A DNA stretch of 64,000 nucleotides from Stutzerimonas urumqiensis (GCF_003640395.1 NZ_RBZQ01000004.1:1-64000); one strand, 5' to 3'; positions 19,820 through 34,111 are shown, counted from the stretch's first letter. Numbers and translations are program-made. Notes: generated by a model not told the origin, from the sequence alone.

Positions 19820-20557
19820 TCACTGGGCGTCCAGCGCCTTGCCGTTGACGCCGACGCTGTCCGGGCCGAGTAGGTACAGGTACAGCGGCATGATCTCTTC
19901 GGGCGCCGGATTGTTCATCGGGCTTTCGCCGGGATAGGCCTGGGCGCGCATGTCGGTTCGGGTGGCGCCCGGGTTGATGCTGTTGGCCCGCACATGGGTG
20001 CCGTCCAGCTCGTCGGCCAGGGTCTGCATCATGCCTTCGGTGGCGAACTTCGAGACGCCATAGGCGCCCCAGTAGGCGCGGCCCTTGCGTCCGACGCTGC
20101 TCGAGGTGAAGACCACCGACGCATCCGGCGAGAGCCTGAGTACGGGCAGCAGGGTGCTGGTCAGCATGAAGGTGGCGTTCACGTTCACCTGCATCACGCG
20201 CATGAAGTTATCGCCGGAGAGCTGCTCCATCGGTGTACGAGGCCCGACGATCGAGGCGTTGTTCAGCAGCCCATCCAGCCGACCGAACTCGCGCTCGATC
20301 ATGGCGGCGAGTTCGTCGTACTGATGCGGCAACGCCGTCTCGAGATTGAACGGGATCACCGCCGGTTGCGGGCCGCCTGCCGCTTCGATGGCGTCGTAGA
20401 CCTGCTCGAGGTTCGCTTCGGTCTTTCCGAGCAGCAGCACGGTCGCCCCGTGCGCGGCGAATGTCTTCGCGGCGGCGGCACCGATGCCACGGCCGGCGCC
20501 GGTGACCAGGATGATGCGTCCGGCAAGCAGGTCGGGCCGGGCGGTGTAATCGAACAT
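19820..20557 (-). CDS. yciK: YciK-type short-chain dehydrogenase/reductase
   Basis: 245 residues. The Rossmann motif is VTGAGRGIG (about 19-27), NNAS follows the central strand, the catalytic Ser is in FTSSSVG and the Tyr/Lys are in YGVSK. It matches the YciK subfamily, whose substrate is not established. The frame is open another 27 codons upstream, but conserved sequence and the ggag before 20557 set the start. In pseudomonads it lies with mupP and ubiG, as here. Confidence 0.87.
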   Translation of the reverse strand: MFDYTARPDLLAGRIILVTGAGRGIGAAAAKTFAAHGATVLLLGKTEANLEQVYDAIEAAGGPQPAVIPFNLETALPHQYDELAAMIEREFGRLDGLLNNASIVGPRTPMEQLSGDNFMRVMQVNVNATFMLTSTLLPVLRLSPDASVVFTSSSVGRKGRAYWGAYGVSKFATEGMMQTLADELDGTHVRANSINPGATRTDMRAQAYPGESPMNNPAPEEIMPLYLYLLGPDSVGVNGKALDAQ

Positions 20558-20606
20558 GGAAACTCCTCGACGTCCCGTTGCGGTGGGACGGGTCACGAAA
20601 AAAGTA

Positions 20607-21278
20607 TCAGCAGCTGCAAAGTGCGCGGTCCAGCACATCCAGCAGATCGAGCGGCTGGTCGATCACGACGTCAGCGCCCCAGCTGTTGGGGTTGTCCTGC
20701 GGATGGATGTACCCATAGCGCACGGCAGCGGTTCGCGTTCCGGCGGCACGGCCTGACTCGATGTCGCGAAGGTCGTCGCCGACGAACAGCACGCTCGCCG
20801 GGTCGAGTGCCAGCTGGCGGCAGGCAAGAATCATCGGTTCCGGATCGGGCTTGGAGCGCGTGACGTGGTCGGGACAGACGAGCAGCGCCGAGCGCTGCGC
20901 GAGCCCGAGGCCTTGCATGATCGGCTCGGCAAACCGCACGGGCTTGTTGGTCACCACGCCCCAGATCAGTCGAGCCCGTTCGATCTCGGCCAGAACGCGT
21001 TCCATGCCGTCGTATAGCCGGCTTTCGACGGCGCAGTGGTCCTGGTAGCGATCCAGGAATTCGAGTCGCAGCGCTTCGAACTCGTCCGACAGCGGGTCGA
21101 CCTCGAAGCTGTTGACGACCATCGCCCGGGCACCGCCGGACACCACGTCGCGCACCTGCTTCTCAGGCACCCGCGGCAGGCCGCGCGCCTCGCGCATCGC
21201 CTGGATCACGGCGACGAAGTCGGGCGCCGTGTCGAGCAGGGTGCCATCCATGTCGAACAGAACTGCACGCAGGCGCAT
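20607..21278 (-). CDS. mupP: N-acetylmuramic acid 6-phosphate phosphatase (MupP), HAD family
   Basis: 223-residue HAD-superfamily phosphatase. The nucleophile motif is [10 protein letters not shown] (about 8-17), followed by VVTNKP, the Lys motif RSKPDPEP and the acidic motif [12 protein letters not shown]. Long annotated as phosphoglycolate phosphatase (Gph), this ubiG-linked protein was shown in Pseudomonas to be MupP in the peptidoglycan recycling bypass that also gives fosfomycin tolerance. Gph activity remains the alternative. The start overlaps the ubiG stop (TGATG). Confidence 0.85.
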   Translation of the reverse strand: MRLRAVLFDMDGTLLDTAPDFVAVIQAMREARGLPRVPEKQVRDVVSGGARAMVVNSFEVDPLSDEFEALRLEFLDRYQDHCAVESRLYDGMERVLAEIERARLIWGVVTNKPVRFAEPIMQGLGLAQRSALLVCPDHVTRSKPDPEPMILACRQLALDPASVLFVGDDLRDIESGRAAGTRTAAVRYGYIHPQDNPNSWGADVVIDQPLDLLDVLDRALCSC

Positions 21279-21976
21279 CAGGCCTCCCTGACCGTCTGGA
21301 TCATGTAATTGACGTCGACGTCCGGGGCCAGCTTGTAGTGGCGGGTGAGCGGGTTGTAGGTCAGGCCGATGATGTCGCCGACGACCAGCCCCGCCTCGCG
21401 GCACCAGTTGCCGAGTTCGGAGGGGCGGATGAACTTGCGGAAATCATGCGTGCCACGCGGCAACAGTTGCAGGACGTACTCGGCGCCGACGATGGCGAAC
21501 AGATAGGCTTTCGGATTGCGGTTGATCGTCGAGAAGAACACCTGGCCGCCCGGCTTGACCAGGGTGTGGCAGGCGCGGATCACCGAGGCGGGGTCCGGCA
21601 CGTGCTCGAGCATTTCCAGGCAGGTGACCACGTCGAACTGGCCAGGGCACTCGGCGGCCATCTGCTCGGCCGTGATCTGCCGGTAGTCGACCTCGAGGTT
21701 CGATTCGAACAGGTGCAGACGCGCGACCGACAGCGGCGCTTCGCCCATGTCGATGCCGGTGACCTTGGCGCCGCGCTGGGCCATCGCCTCGCTCAGGATG
21801 CCGCCCCCGCAGCCCACGTCGATCACGGTCTTGCCGGCGAGCGGGACATGCTCGTCAATCCAGTTGACGCGTAGCGGATTGATGTCGTGCAAGGGCTTGA
21901 ATTCGCTCTCGCGGTCCCACCAGCGGTGGGCGAGGGCTTCGAACTTGGCGATTTCCGCGTGATCGACGTTGCTCAT
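21278..21976 (-). CDS. ubiG: Ubiquinone biosynthesis O-methyltransferase
   Basis: 232 residues. This SAM-dependent methyltransferase performs both O-methylations of ubiquinone synthesis. Motif I is [13 protein letters not shown], the post-I acidic residue is in TGIDMGE, and [11 protein letters not shown] and the UbiG-specific THDFRKFI are present. N-terminal [19 protein letters not shown] is characteristic. Its stop codon shares bases with the mupP start, so the two are probably coupled. Confidence 0.95.
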   Translation of the reverse strand: MSNVDHAEIAKFEALAHRWWDRESEFKPLHDINPLRVNWIDEHVPLAGKTVIDVGCGGGILSEAMAQRGAKVTGIDMGEAPLSVARLHLFESNLEVDYRQITAEQMAAECPGQFDVVTCLEMLEHVPDPASVIRACHTLVKPGGQVFFSTINRNPKAYLFAIVGAEYVLQLLPRGTHDFRKFIRPSELGNWCREAGLVVGDIIGLTYNPLTRHYKLAPDVDVNYMIQTVREA

Positions 21977-22086
21977 GATCCGTTCCGTTCGTAATGCTTC
22001 AGAGAGGGTGCTGCATGCTGCCATGTTCGGCGTAGCCGGCGCATGGCGGCAGGCGAGGACGGTTTGTCGCGGCTATCGGAGCCACA

Positions 22087-23415
22087 TCAGCGCCCGGAGA
22101 TCCGACGGCCCCAGTCACGTGCCGTCGCGATGATCTGGTCCTCATCCATGCGCAGCAGCTGGCCATTCTCGAGGAGCTGCTTGCCGCCGACCCACAGGTG
22201 CCGCACGGCGTCGCGACCGGTCGCATAGATGAGTTGGGAGACCGGGTCATAGATCGGCTGCTGCGCCAGGCCGGAAAGGTCGAAGGCGACCAGGTCGGCG
22301 CTCTTGCCGAATGCCAGCGAGCCAATCTGCTCGTCCAACCCCAACGCCCGCGCGCCATTCAGCGTGGCCATGCGCAGGGCCCGGTGGGCATCGAGCGCCG
22401 TGGCGGAGCCGGCGACGGCCTTGGCCAGGAGGGCGGCCGTCCGGGTCTCGCCGAGCAAGTCGAGGTCATTGTTGCTGGCGGCGCCATCCGTGCCGATCGC
22501 CACGTTGACCCCCGCCTCCCAGAGCCGCTCGACCGGGCAGAAGCCGCTGGCCAGCTTGAGATTCGACTCGGGGCAATGAATGACCGAGCAGTTGTGTTCG
22601 ACCAGCAGGGCGAGGTCTTCCTCGTTCACCTGGGTCATGTGCACCGCCTGGAAGCGTGGCCCGAGCAGCTGAAGGCGGGCCAGGCGCGCCAGCGGGCGCT
22701 CGCCGCTGCGTTCGACCGCTTCGCGCACTTCCTGCGCGGTTTCGTGCACGTGCATGTGAATGCCGACGTCCATCTCGGCAACCAGCACGCGGATGTTTTC
22801 CAGTTTGTCGTCGCCGACCGTATAAGGCGCGTGGGGGCCGAACGACACGGACAGGCGCGGGTGATGCTTGATGTCGTCGTACAGCGCCACGCCCTTGCGC
22901 AGGGCCTCGTCGGCATCGCGGGCGCCCGGGATCGGGAAGTCCAGCACCGGAATGGTGATCTGGCAGCGGATGCCGCTGTTATGCACCAGTTCGCTGACCA
23001 CGTCCGGGTAGAAGTACATGTCGGAAAAGCAGGTGATGCCGCTTTTCAGCTGCTCGGCGATCGCCAGTTCGGCACCGTCGCGCACGAAACGCTCGTCGAC
23101 CCACTTGGCCTCGGCGGGCCAGATGTGATCCTGCAGCCAGCTCATCAGCGGCAGGTCGTCGGCCAGGCCGCGGAACAGCGTCATCGCCGCATGCCCGTGT
23201 GCATTCACCAGGCCCGGCGTGATCAGCATGTCCGGCAATTCCCGCACCTCGCGCGCCGGATGACGCATGGCCTCGGCTCGCGGCGCGATCACCACGATGC
23301 GGCCATCGCGTATGCCGATGCCGTGATCGTGCAGCACGACGCCGGCAGGTTCGACCGGGACCAGCCAGGTCGGAAGCAGGAGCAGGTCGATGGGCTCGGC
23401 GGGAGGTCTGGGCAT
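22087..23415 (-). CDS. mtaD: TRZ/ATZ family amidohydrolase (MTA/SAH deaminase-like)
   Basis: 442-residue metal-dependent amidohydrolase. The metal motif is [13 protein letters not shown], with [32 protein letters not shown] and the catalytic Asp in [12 protein letters not shown]. The family deaminates methylthioadenosine, S-adenosylhomocysteine or related adenosines. It is divergent from mtnA of the methionine salvage route, which supports an MTA role. In P. aeruginosa the equivalent enzyme converts MTA to methylthioinosine. The substrate is inferred from context. Confidence 0.85.
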   Translation of the reverse strand: MPRPPAEPIDLLLLPTWLVPVEPAGVVLHDHGIGIRDGRIVVIAPRAEAMRHPAREVRELPDMLITPGLVNAHGHAAMTLFRGLADDLPLMSWLQDHIWPAEAKWVDERFVRDGAELAIAEQLKSGITCFSDMYFYPDVVSELVHNSGIRCQITIPVLDFPIPGARDADEALRKGVALYDDIKHHPRLSVSFGPHAPYTVGDDKLENIRVLVAEMDVGIHMHVHETAQEVREAVERSGERPLARLARLQLLGPRFQAVHMTQVNEEDLALLVEHNCSVIHCPESNLKLASGFCPVERLWEAGVNVAIGTDGAASNNDLDLLGETRTAALLAKAVAGSATALDAHRALRMATLNGARALGLDEQIGSLAFGKSADLVAFDLSGLAQQPIYDPVSQLIYATGRDAVRHLWVGGKQLLENGQLLRMDEDQIIATARDWGRRISGR

Positions 23416-23548
23416 GGCATCGGGTCGCTGGCGATAAAGCCGGAAGTGTAAAGCAAAGCCCTCAGCGCATCAGCCGTCATCGCGCCAGCGCTCTGCCCCA
23501 GCTATGCGCCTATAATGCCGGCCTTTTGCTTGGAGCCGGGGACAAGAC

Positions 23549-24634
23549 ATGCGCGAGCGTTTGCTGGCAGCGGAGAAGGTGAAGGCCATCGACTGGCGCG
23601 ACGGCGTGCTGTACCTGTTGGATCAGCGGAAGCTGCCGCTCGAGGACGATTGGCGAGGCTATCGCACGGCCGCCCAGGTGGCCGAGGCCATTCGCGACAT
23701 GGTGGTGCGCGGTGCGCCGGCAATCGGTATCGCCGCTGCCTACGGCGTGGTGCTCGGTCTTCGCGAGCGACTGGCACGGGAGGGTGACTGGCGTGATGGG
23801 CTGGCGGCGGATTTCGAGCTGCTCGCCGCGTCGCGGCCGACGGCGGTCAATCTCTTCTGGGCGCTGAATCGGATGCGCGAGCGGCTCGATCGTCTCGAGG
23901 CGGACGTTTCGCCGGCGGCGGCGCTGGGCGCGCTCGAAGCCGAGGCCGTCGACATCCATGCCAGCGACCGGGAAGCCAACCTGACGATGGCTCAGTTCGG
24001 CATGGAGCTGATCCGCAAGCATTCGGCCAAGCCCCAGCAGGTCATGACGCACTGCAACACCGGGGCGCTGGCGACCGGCGGGTTCGGCACGGCGCTGGGC
24101 GTCATCCGCGCGGCGCACCTGGCCGGCTTGCTGGAGCGGGTCTATGCCGGCGAAACCCGGCCCTGGCTGCAAGGCTCTCGCCTTACCGCTTGGGAGCTGG
24201 CGAACGAAGGGGTGCCGGTCAGCCTGACGGTGGACTCGGCCGCCGCCCATTTGATGAAGACCCAGGCGATCAGTTGGGTGATCGTCGGCGCCGACCGGAT
24301 CACCGCCAACGGCGATGTCGCCAACAAGATCGGCACCTACCAGCTGGCCATCAACGCCATGCATCACGGGGTGCGCTTCATGGTCGTCGCGCCCAGTTCC
24401 ACCATCGATATGAACCTGGAGAGCGGCGAGGACATTCCGATCGAGGAGCGCCCGGCCCATGAGCTGCTCGCCGTGAACGGCCAGCGCATCGCGGCGGACG
24501 TCGAGGCCTGCAACCCGGTCTTCGACGTCACGCCCGCCGACCTGATCGATGCGATCGTCACGGAGAAGGGCGTCGTCGAGCGCCCCGATGCCGCCAAGAT
24601 GGCCAACCTGATGAGTCGCAAGCGACTGCATTGA
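23549..24634 (+). CDS. mtnA: S-methyl-5-thioribose-1-phosphate isomerase
   Basis: 361 residues. It isomerises methylthioribose 1-phosphate to methylthioribulose 1-phosphate in methionine salvage. Family signatures are [14 protein letters not shown], the catalytic Cys in [14 protein letters not shown] and the catalytic Asp in [19 protein letters not shown]. It is distinguished from the related eIF2B subunits by these motifs. It is divergent from the MTA deaminase gene and about 100 bp upstream of gyrA. Confidence 0.94.
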   Translation: MRERLLAAEKVKAIDWRDGVLYLLDQRKLPLEDDWRGYRTAAQVAEAIRDMVVRGAPAIGIAAAYGVVLGLRERLAREGDWRDGLAADFELLAASRPTAVNLFWALNRMRERLDRLEADVSPAAALGALEAEAVDIHASDREANLTMAQFGMELIRKHSAKPQQVMTHCNTGALATGGFGTALGVIRAAHLAGLLERVYAGETRPWLQGSRLTAWELANEGVPVSLTVDSAAAHLMKTQAISWVIVGADRITANGDVANKIGTYQLAINAMHHGVRFMVVAPSSTIDMNLESGEDIPIEERPAHELLAVNGQRIAADVEACNPVFDVTPADLIDAIVTEKGVVERPDAAKMANLMSRKRLH

Positions 24635-24737
24635 GATGGCTTTTCACGTGCCCGCGAGCGGCGTTGCGGGCCGCTGCTGTGTTACCATCCCGCGCTTGTT
24701 TGCAGGACCTTGCTGATAAATAAGGAACCAGGCTTCC

Positions 24738-27533
<2,796 letters not shown>

Positions 27534-27638
27534 TCGGGTACGCACGGGCTCGCAGAGGGGCGTTCGTCGCCCCACCGGCATGAAGGGGCGTCCGGCAGGA
27601 TTGCCTGGCTTGATGGCAACGATTGGTGTGAGAGACAG

Positions 27639-28727
27639 ATGATGAGCAAACGCGCTTTCAATTTCTGCGCCGGCCCTGCCGCGCTCCCCGAACCCGTCCT
27701 GCAGCGCGCTCAGGCCGAATTGCTCGATTGGAAGGGCAAGGGCTTGTCCGTGATGGAGATGAGCCATCGCAGCGACGAGTTCGTCTCGATCGCCGAAACG
27801 GCCGAGCGCGACCTTCGCGATCTCCTGTCGATCCCCGCCAACTACAAGGTGCTTTTCCTTCAGGGTGGCGCCAGCCAGCAGTTCGCGCAGATTCCGCTCA
27901 ACCTGCTGCCCGAAGGTGGCAAGGCCGATTACATCGACACCGGCATCTGGTCGAAGAAGGCCATCGACGAGGCGCGTCGCTATGGCGGCGTCAATGTCGC
28001 CGCGAGCGCCAAGCCCAGCGACTATTTCTGCATTCCGGCGCAACGCGAATGGCAGCTGTCGTCCGGCGCGGCCTATGTGCACTACACGCCCAACGAAACC
28101 ATCGGCGGCCTGGAATTCGGCTGGATTCCGGAGGTTGGCGAGGTGCCGCTCGTGGCGGACATGTCGTCCACCATTCTGTCGCGTCCGCTGGATGTTTCGC
28201 GCTTCGGGCTCATCTACGCCGGCGCGCAGAAGAACATCGGTCCCAGCGGGCTGGTGGTGGTCATCGTCCGCGAAGACTTGCTCGGCAAGGCCCGCGGCGG
28301 CTGCCCGACGATGCTCGACTACAAGGTCGCGGCCGACAATGGCTCGATGTACAACACGCCGCCGACCTTCGCCTGGTACCTGGCCGGGCTGATCTTCCAG
28401 TGGATGAAGGAGCAGGGCGGCGTCGAGAAGATGGGCGAGATCAACGAACGCAAGCAGCGCAAGCTCTACCAGGCGATCGATGCGAGCGCGCTGTACAACA
28501 ACCCCATCGCGAAGGCCGATCGCTCCTGGATGAACGTCCCATTCCGCCTGGCCGACGAGCGGTTGGACACGCCTTTCCTGGCCGGCGCCGAGGCGCGTGG
28601 CCTCCTCAACCTCAAGGGGCACCGCTCCGTCGGTGGCATGCGCGCGTCGATCTACAACGCGGTCGATGAGGGTGCGGTCGACGCCCTGCTGGCCTACATG
28701 GCGGAGTTCGAGAAGGAGCACGGCTGA
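27639..28727 (+). CDS. serC: Phosphoserine aminotransferase
   Basis: 362 residues, PLP enzyme of serine and pyridoxine synthesis. Signatures are NFCAGPAALPEPVL at the N-terminus, LFLQGGASQQFAQIP, and the PLP-binding Lys in YAGAQKNIGPSG. The first of two adjacent ATGs is used (27639), after tgagagacag; the second is equally possible. The stop overlaps pheA (TGATG), marking the start of the aromatic supra-operon. Confidence 0.96.
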   Translation: MMSKRAFNFCAGPAALPEPVLQRAQAELLDWKGKGLSVMEMSHRSDEFVSIAETAERDLRDLLSIPANYKVLFLQGGASQQFAQIPLNLLPEGGKADYIDTGIWSKKAIDEARRYGGVNVAASAKPSDYFCIPAQREWQLSSGAAYVHYTPNETIGGLEFGWIPEVGEVPLVADMSSTILSRPLDVSRFGLIYAGAQKNIGPSGLVVVIVREDLLGKARGGCPTMLDYKVAADNGSMYNTPPTFAWYLAGLIFQWMKEQGGVEKMGEINERKQRKLYQAIDASALYNNPIAKADRSWMNVPFRLADERLDTPFLAGAEARGLLNLKGHRSVGGMRASIYNAVDEGAVDALLAYMAEFEKEHG

Positions 28728-29824
28728 TGAGCGAAGCCGACCAGCTGAAGGCGCTGCGGGTCCGCATCGACAGTCTCGACGAACGCATCATGGAGCTGAT
28801 CAGCGAGCGGGCTCGCTGCGCCCAAGAGGTCGCTCGAGTCAAGATGGCTTCGCTGACCCAGGGCGAGGAGCCGGTGTTCTATCGGCCGGAGCGCGAGGCC
28901 TGGGTCCTCAAGCACATCATGGAATTGAACAAGGGCCCGCTGGACAACGAGGAAATGGCGCGGTTGTTCCGCGAGATCATGTCCTCCTGCCTCGCGCTCG
29001 AGCAGCCGCTGAAGGTCGCCTACCTCGGGCCTGAAGGCACCTTCACCCAGGCGGCCACCATCAAGCACTTCGGGCATGCGGTTCGCAGCACCCCGATGGC
29101 GGCGATCGACGAAGTGTTCCGTGAGGTCGCGGCGGGCGCGGTGAATTTCGGCGTGGTACCGGTGGAAAACTCGACCGAGGGCGCGGTGAACCACACCCTC
29201 GACAGCTTCCTCGAGCACGACATGGTCATCTGCGGCGAGGTGGAGCTGCGCATCCACCATCACTTGCTGGTAGGCGAGACGACCAAGACCGACCGCATCA
29301 CGCGCATCTACTCGCATGCCCAGTCGCTGGCGCAATGTCGCAAGTGGCTCGATGCGCACTACCCGAACGTCGAGCGCGTGGCGGTTTCCAGCAATGCCGA
29401 TGCCGCCAAGCGGGTCAAGAGCGAGTGGAACTCGGCGGCGATCGCCGGCGACATGGCGGCGGAACTGTACGGGCTGAGCAAGTTGGCCGAGAAAATCGAG
29501 GACCGCCCGGACAATTCGACCCGCTTCCTCATCATCGGCAGCCAGGAAGTGCCGCCGACCGGTGATGACAAGACCTCGATCATCGTGTCCATGCGCAACA
29601 AGCCGGGCGCGCTGCACGAGTTGCTGGTGCCATTTCATACCAATGGCATCGACCTGACCCGTATCGAAACCCGCCCCTCACGTAGCGGCAAGTGGACCTA
29701 CGTGTTCTTCATCGACTTCTTCGGTCATCACCAGGACCCGCTAATCAAGGATGTGCTGGAGAGGATCAACAGCGAAGCGGTAGCGCTGAAGGTGTTGGGG
29801 TCTTATCCCAAAGCGGTGTTGTAG
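28727..29824 (+). CDS. pheA: Bifunctional chorismate mutase/prephenate dehydratase (P-protein)
   Basis: 365 residues. The AroQ chorismate mutase comes first (about 1-90; LRVRIDSLDERIMELISERAR). Prephenate dehydratase follows (about 95-270; YLGPEGTFTQAA, VPVENSTEG, with NSTRFLIIG at the end). The C-terminal ACT domain (about 285-365) carries the phenylalanine-binding GALHELL and IESRP-like IETRPSRS motifs, so feedback inhibition is expected. It overlaps serC by one base. Confidence 0.96.
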   Translation: MSEADQLKALRVRIDSLDERIMELISERARCAQEVARVKMASLTQGEEPVFYRPEREAWVLKHIMELNKGPLDNEEMARLFREIMSSCLALEQPLKVAYLGPEGTFTQAATIKHFGHAVRSTPMAAIDEVFREVAAGAVNFGVVPVENSTEGAVNHTLDSFLEHDMVICGEVELRIHHHLLVGETTKTDRITRIYSHAQSLAQCRKWLDAHYPNVERVAVSSNADAAKRVKSEWNSAAIAGDMAAELYGLSKLAEKIEDRPDNSTRFLIIGSQEVPPTGDDKTSIIVSMRNKPGALHELLVPFHTNGIDLTRIETRPSRSGKWTYVFFIDFFGHHQDPLIKDVLERINSEAVALKVLGSYPKAVL

Positions 29825-29987
29825 CGCGGCCTCATGCCGGAGGGCTCATGGCCGAAGGCTTGACGATTGAAGCGGCAGGCTCGCCGCATGTGCCGTGCCT
29901 GTATGAATCGAGCAGTACGGAGCTGGTTGCCCAGCCTCCAGCCACAGCCTCAAGCGCCGGATAAGTCGGCCGTATGCGGAGCTGAAC

Positions 29988-31097
29988 ATGTCGTGTGATT
30001 TCCTCGCCCTGGCCCAGCCGGGCGTTCAGAAGCTGTCTCCCTATGTTCCGGGCAAACCGGTCGAGGCGCTGGCGCGCGAACTCGACCTCGATCCGGCATC
30101 CATCGTCAAGCTGGCGAGCAACGAGAACCCGCTCGGCCCAAGCCCACGGGTGCTCGATGCCATCCGTGCCGCACTACCGGAACTGACGCGCTATCCCGAT
30201 GGCAACGGCTACCGCCTCAAGCGGGCACTGGCCGACCGCTACGGACTCGAGTTGGAGCAGATCACGCTGGGCAACGGCTCGAACGATATTCTCGAGCTGG
30301 TTGCGCGAGCCTATCTCGCGCCCGGATTGAATGCGGTATTCAGCGCCCACGCCTTCGCTGTTTACCCGATCGCTACGCAGGCAGTCGGCGCGAGCTGCAA
30401 TGTGGTTCCCGCGCGCGATTGGGGACACGATCTGCCAGCCATGCTGAAGGCCATCGACGCCAACACCCGCGTGGTTTTCCTCGCCAATCCGAACAATCCG
30501 ACCGGGACCTGGTTCGGTGCCGATGCCTTGGCCGAGTTCCTGGCAGCGGTACCGGACCACGTACTGGTGGTACTCGACGAGGCGTACATCGAGTACGCCT
30601 CCGGCAATGAGTTGCCCGATGGCCTGGGATTCCTCGCGCGCCATCCGAACCTGCTGGTCTCCCGGACCTTTTCCAAGGCCTACGGCCTGGCGGCACTGCG
30701 CGTCGGCTATGCGCTGTCCTCGCCACGAATCGCCGATGTGCTGAACCGCGTTCGCCAGCCATTCAACGTCAACAGCCTGGCTCTGTCCGCGGCCTGCGCC
30801 GCCCTCGAAGACCAGGCGTATCTGGCGCGTAGCCGCGCGCAGAACGATGCCGGCATGGCGCAACTGGAAGCGGGATGCCGTGAGCTGGGCTTGAGCTGGA
30901 TTCCCTCGCGCGGCAACTTCATTGCAATCGATTTCGGCCGTGACGCTGCTCCGATCGATCAGGCGTTGCTGCGGGCAGGCGTTATCGTTCGGCCCGTTGC
31001 GGGCTATGGCATGCCGACCTTTCTTCGGGTTTCGATCGGCACCGAGGCCGAGAATGTGCGCTTTCTCGACGCGCTGCGTCAGGTACTGGCCACGTGA
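29988..31097 (+). CDS. hisC: Histidinol-phosphate/aromatic aminotransferase (HisC2)
   Basis: 369-residue fold-I PLP aminotransferase. SNENPLGPSPRV lies near the N-terminus, NPNNPTGTW and DEAYIEY in the middle, and the PLP Lys in SRTFSKAYGLAALRVGY. Placed between pheA and tyrA-aroA, it probably serves mainly as an aromatic (phenylpyruvate/hydroxyphenylpyruvate) aminotransferase, with the histidine-route HisC elsewhere. That split is inferred from position. The 163-bp gap after pheA contains no gene. Confidence 0.93.
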   Translation: MSCDFLALAQPGVQKLSPYVPGKPVEALARELDLDPASIVKLASNENPLGPSPRVLDAIRAALPELTRYPDGNGYRLKRALADRYGLELEQITLGNGSNDILELVARAYLAPGLNAVFSAHAFAVYPIATQAVGASCNVVPARDWGHDLPAMLKAIDANTRVVFLANPNNPTGTWFGADALAEFLAAVPDHVLVVLDEAYIEYASGNELPDGLGFLARHPNLLVSRTFSKAYGLAALRVGYALSSPRIADVLNRVRQPFNVNSLALSAACAALEDQAYLARSRAQNDAGMAQLEAGCRELGLSWIPSRGNFIAIDFGRDAAPIDQALLRAGVIVRPVAGYGMPTFLRVSIGTEAENVRFLDALRQVLAT

Positions 31098-33328
31098 GCC
31101 ACGCGCGGGCACGTGAGCCTCTGGTGGGACGCCTCGTGGTCGTCGGCCTCGGCCTGATTGGCGGCTCCTTCGCCAAGGGACTGCGCGAGCGCGGTCTGTG
31201 CCGGGAGGTCGTGGGGTTCGACCTGGACAGCCAGTCGCGACAACTCGCCGTCGAACTGGGTGTCGTCGATCGTTGCGCCGAAACCTTGGAGGAGGCCTGC
31301 CGAGAGGCGGACGTCATCCAGCTGGCGGTGCCCATCCTGGCCATGGAACGCCTGCTCGAGGCGCTCGCCGCCTTCGACCTTGGCGATGCCGTGCTCACCG
31401 ACGTCGGAAGTGCCAAAGGCAATGTGGTGCGCTGCGCGAAGCACCTCTGCGAGCGCATGCAGGCCCGCTTCGTGCCGGGACACCCGATCGCCGGCTCCGA
31501 GCAGAGCGGGGTTACCGCGGCCAAGGGATCGTTGTTCCGCCGGCACAAGGTCATCCTCACGCCGCTGGCGCACACCGACCCGTCCGCCCTGGCGCTGATC
31601 GATTCGCTCTGGCGAGCGCTGGATGCCGACGTCGAGCACATGGAGGTCGAGCACCATGACGAAGTCCTGGCCGCGACCAGCCATCTGCCGCATCTGTTGG
31701 CGTTCGGCCTGGTCGATTCACTGGCCAGGCGGCACGAAAACCTGGAAATTTTCCGCTACGCTGCCGGCGGTTTTCGCGACTTTACACGGATCGCCGGGAG
31801 CGATCCGGTCATGTGGCACGACATCTTTCTCGCCAATCGCGAGGCGGTGTTGCGTACCCTCGACACCTTCCGCGGCGACCTGGATGCGCTGCGTGCGGCG
31901 GTCGATCAAGGCGATGGGCACCAGCTCCTGGGCGTGTTCACGCGCGCCAGGGCGGCCCGAGAACATTTCAGCAAAATACTGGCTCGCCGAGCCTATGTGG
32001 ACGTTATGCATTCGAACGATCTGATCTTCCTGGCCAATCCTGGCGGCAAGCTGTCCGGCGAACTTCGCGTGCCGGGCGACAAATCCATTTCTCATCGCTC
32101 GATCATGCTCGGGTCCCTGGCCGACGGCGTCACCGAGGTCGATGGCTTTCTCGAAGGCGAGGACGCGCTGGCGACCATCCAGGCGTTCCGTGACATGGGT
32201 GTCGTGATCGAAGGGCCGAATCAGGGGCGCGTCACGGTGCATGGCGTGGGTCTGCATGGCTTGCAGCCGCCGCCCGGTCCGCTCTATCTCGGCAACTCGG
32301 GTACCTCGATGCGCCTGCTGTCGGGCCTCTTGGCCGCGCAGCCGTTCGATACCACGCTGACCGGGGATGCCTCGCTGTCCAAACGCCCGATGAATCGCGT
32401 GGCCAAGCCGCTGCGTGAAATGGGCGCGGTGATCGAGACGGCGGCTGAAGGACGTCCGCCGCTCGTCATTCGCGGCGGCCAGCGATTGTCGGGGATGCAT
32501 TACGACATGCCGATGGCCAGCGCGCAGGTGAAATCCTGCTTGCTGCTGGCCGGCCTGTACGCCGCGGGCGAGACCTCCATCACCGAGCCGGCACCGACTC
32601 GGGATCACACCGAGCGCATGCTGCAGGGCTTCGGCTACCCGGTCGCGGTCGAGGGTCGCACGGCGCGCGTGCAGAGTGGCCATCGCTTGAGCGCAACTCA
32701 GATAGAGGTCCCGGCGGATATTTCTTCGGCGGCGTTCTTCCTGGTGGCCGCTTCCATTGCCGAAGGCTCCGAATTGCTTCTGCGACATGTCGGCATCAAC
32801 CCGACCCGCACCGGGGTCATCGACATTCTTCGCTTGATGGGCGCCGATATCGCGCTGGAGAACCCGCGCGAAGTGGGCGGTGAGCCGGTGGCGGACCTGC
32901 GTGTGCGCTCGGCCCCGCTCAAGGGCATCGACATTCCCGAGGCGCTGGTGCCGCTGGCGATCGATGAATTTCCCGTTCTGTTCGTTGCGGCTGCCTGTGC
33001 CGAAGGCCGGACCGTCCTTCGCGGTGCGGAAGAGCTGCGCGTCAAGGAGTCCGATCGGATCCAGGTCATGGCCGACGGCTTGCAGACGCTCGGCGTGAGC
33101 GCTATCCCAACGCCCGATGGCATCGTCATCGAGGGCGGCGCGATTGGCGGTGGCGAGGTCTGGGCGCATGGCGATCACCGCATCGCGATGTCCTTCAGCG
33201 TCGCATCGCTGCGCGCGCAGTCCTCCATCCGGATACATGACTGCGCCAACGTGGCGACTTCTTTCCCGAACTTCCTGGCGCTGGCCCGGCAGGCCGGGAT
33301 GCGTGTGGCAGAGGAGGGGAACTCATGA
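31094..33328 (+). CDS. tyrA-aroA: Fused prephenate dehydrogenase / EPSP synthase (TyrA-AroA)
   Basis: 744 residues in two enzymes. The TyrA part (about 1-295) has the NAD motif [15 protein letters not shown], then [10 protein letters not shown] and [12 protein letters not shown] short linker precedes the EPSP synthase part (about 308-744) with [21 protein letters not shown] and [10 protein letters not shown]. TyrA makes hydroxyphenylpyruvate, and AroA makes EPSP in the shikimate pathway. The GTG start overlaps the hisC stop (GTGA). This fusion is normal for Pseudomonas, so it is not a sequencing join. Confidence 0.95.
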   Translation: MSHARAREPLVGRLVVVGLGLIGGSFAKGLRERGLCREVVGFDLDSQSRQLAVELGVVDRCAETLEEACREADVIQLAVPILAMERLLEALAAFDLGDAVLTDVGSAKGNVVRCAKHLCERMQARFVPGHPIAGSEQSGVTAAKGSLFRRHKVILTPLAHTDPSALALIDSLWRALDADVEHMEVEHHDEVLAATSHLPHLLAFGLVDSLARRHENLEIFRYAAGGFRDFTRIAGSDPVMWHDIFLANREAVLRTLDTFRGDLDALRAAVDQGDGHQLLGVFTRARAAREHFSKILARRAYVDVMHSNDLIFLANPGGKLSGELRVPGDKSISHRSIMLGSLADGVTEVDGFLEGEDALATIQAFRDMGVVIEGPNQGRVTVHGVGLHGLQPPPGPLYLGNSGTSMRLLSGLLAAQPFDTTLTGDASLSKRPMNRVAKPLREMGAVIETAAEGRPPLVIRGGQRLSGMHYDMPMASAQVKSCLLLAGLYAAGETSITEPAPTRDHTERMLQGFGYPVAVEGRTARVQSGHRLSATQIEVPADISSAAFFLVAASIAEGSELLLRHVGINPTRTGVIDILRLMGADIALENPREVGGEPVADLRVRSAPLKGIDIPEALVPLAIDEFPVLFVAAACAEGRTVLRGAEELRVKESDRIQVMADGLQTLGVSAIPTPDGIVIEGGAIGGGEVWAHGDHRIAMSFSVASLRAQSSIRIHDCANVATSFPNFLALARQAGMRVAEEGNS

Positions 33329-34014
33329 GCCCGCAACCTCCCGTCATCGCCATCGACGGCCCGAGCGGCTCGGGCAAGGGCACCGTTGCCGCGCTGCTGG
33401 CGCGGCGCCTGGGTTGGCACTTGCTCGATTCCGGCGCGCTGTACCGATTGCTTGGATACGCCGCGCAGAAGCACGGCATCGAACTGACCGACGAGCAATC
33501 GCTCGGCAGATTGGCCGCTGCCCTCGATGTCCAGTTCGACACGTCCAGGCTGGGGCAGGGTCCGACGATCGTGCTGGAAGGCGAAGACGTCACCCACGCC
33601 ATCCGCAATGAGCAGGTCGGGGCCTGGGCCTCCCAGGTGGCAGCGCTGCCCTTGGTGCGCCAGGCATTGCTGCAGCGCCAGCAGGACTTCCAGGAAATGC
33701 CGGGGCTCGTCGCGGATGGACGGGACATGGGCACCGTGGTTTTCCCGCAGGCCGCACTGAAGATCTTCCTGACCGCGAGCGCAGAGGAGCGCGCGCGCCG
33801 ACGCTTCGAGCAGTTGAAGGCCAAAGGCAGCGATGTTAATCTCGCGAGTCTTCTTGAGGAGATCAGGGTGCGCGATGAACGCGATACCCAGCGCGCCGTG
33901 GCACCGCTGAAGCCTGCAGATGATGCTGTGCAGCTCGATTCCACGACGCTCTCCATCGAAGAAGTGCTGGATGTGATCCTCAACGAGGCGGCAGCGCGCC
34001 ATCTCGAAGGATGA
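33325..34014 (+). CDS. cmk: Cytidylate kinase
   Basis: 229 residues. It phosphorylates CMP/dCMP. The P-loop is [11 protein letters not shown] (about 8-18), followed by [25 protein letters not shown] and [13 protein letters not shown]. The start overlaps the tyrA-aroA stop (ATGA). It is last in the supra-operon, with a terminator about 55 bp further on. Confidence 0.95.
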   Translation: MSPQPPVIAIDGPSGSGKGTVAALLARRLGWHLLDSGALYRLLGYAAQKHGIELTDEQSLGRLAAALDVQFDTSRLGQGPTIVLEGEDVTHAIRNEQVGAWASQVAALPLVRQALLQRQQDFQEMPGLVADGRDMGTVVFPQAALKIFLTASAEERARRRFEQLKAKGSDVNLASLLEEIRVRDERDTQRAVAPLKPADDAVQLDSTTLSIEEVLDVILNEAAARHLEG

Positions 34015-34069
34015 CAACCAGTCGGGAAAGCAAGCAGGTCATCGCCAGTCGCGACCCTGATTGACAAGG

Positions 34070-34111
34070 AGGCATGCGGGAGACCAGACCCAGTCCTGCA
34101 GGCCTTTTTTT
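34070..34111 (+). terminator. Terminator/attenuator between cmk and rpsA
   Basis: AGGC pairs with GCCT and GCGGGA with TCCTGC (one G-U pair) around a two-base internal loop, and a seven-T run follows at 34105-34111. It should end most supra-operon transcripts, leaving rpsA to its own promoter in the AT-rich stretch just after (tatatag). Confidence 0.65.

Noticed and set aside
22198..23451. 417-codon open frame antisense to the MTA/SAH deaminase gene
   Set aside because: Arg/His/Gln-rich shadow of a well-supported enzyme gene.
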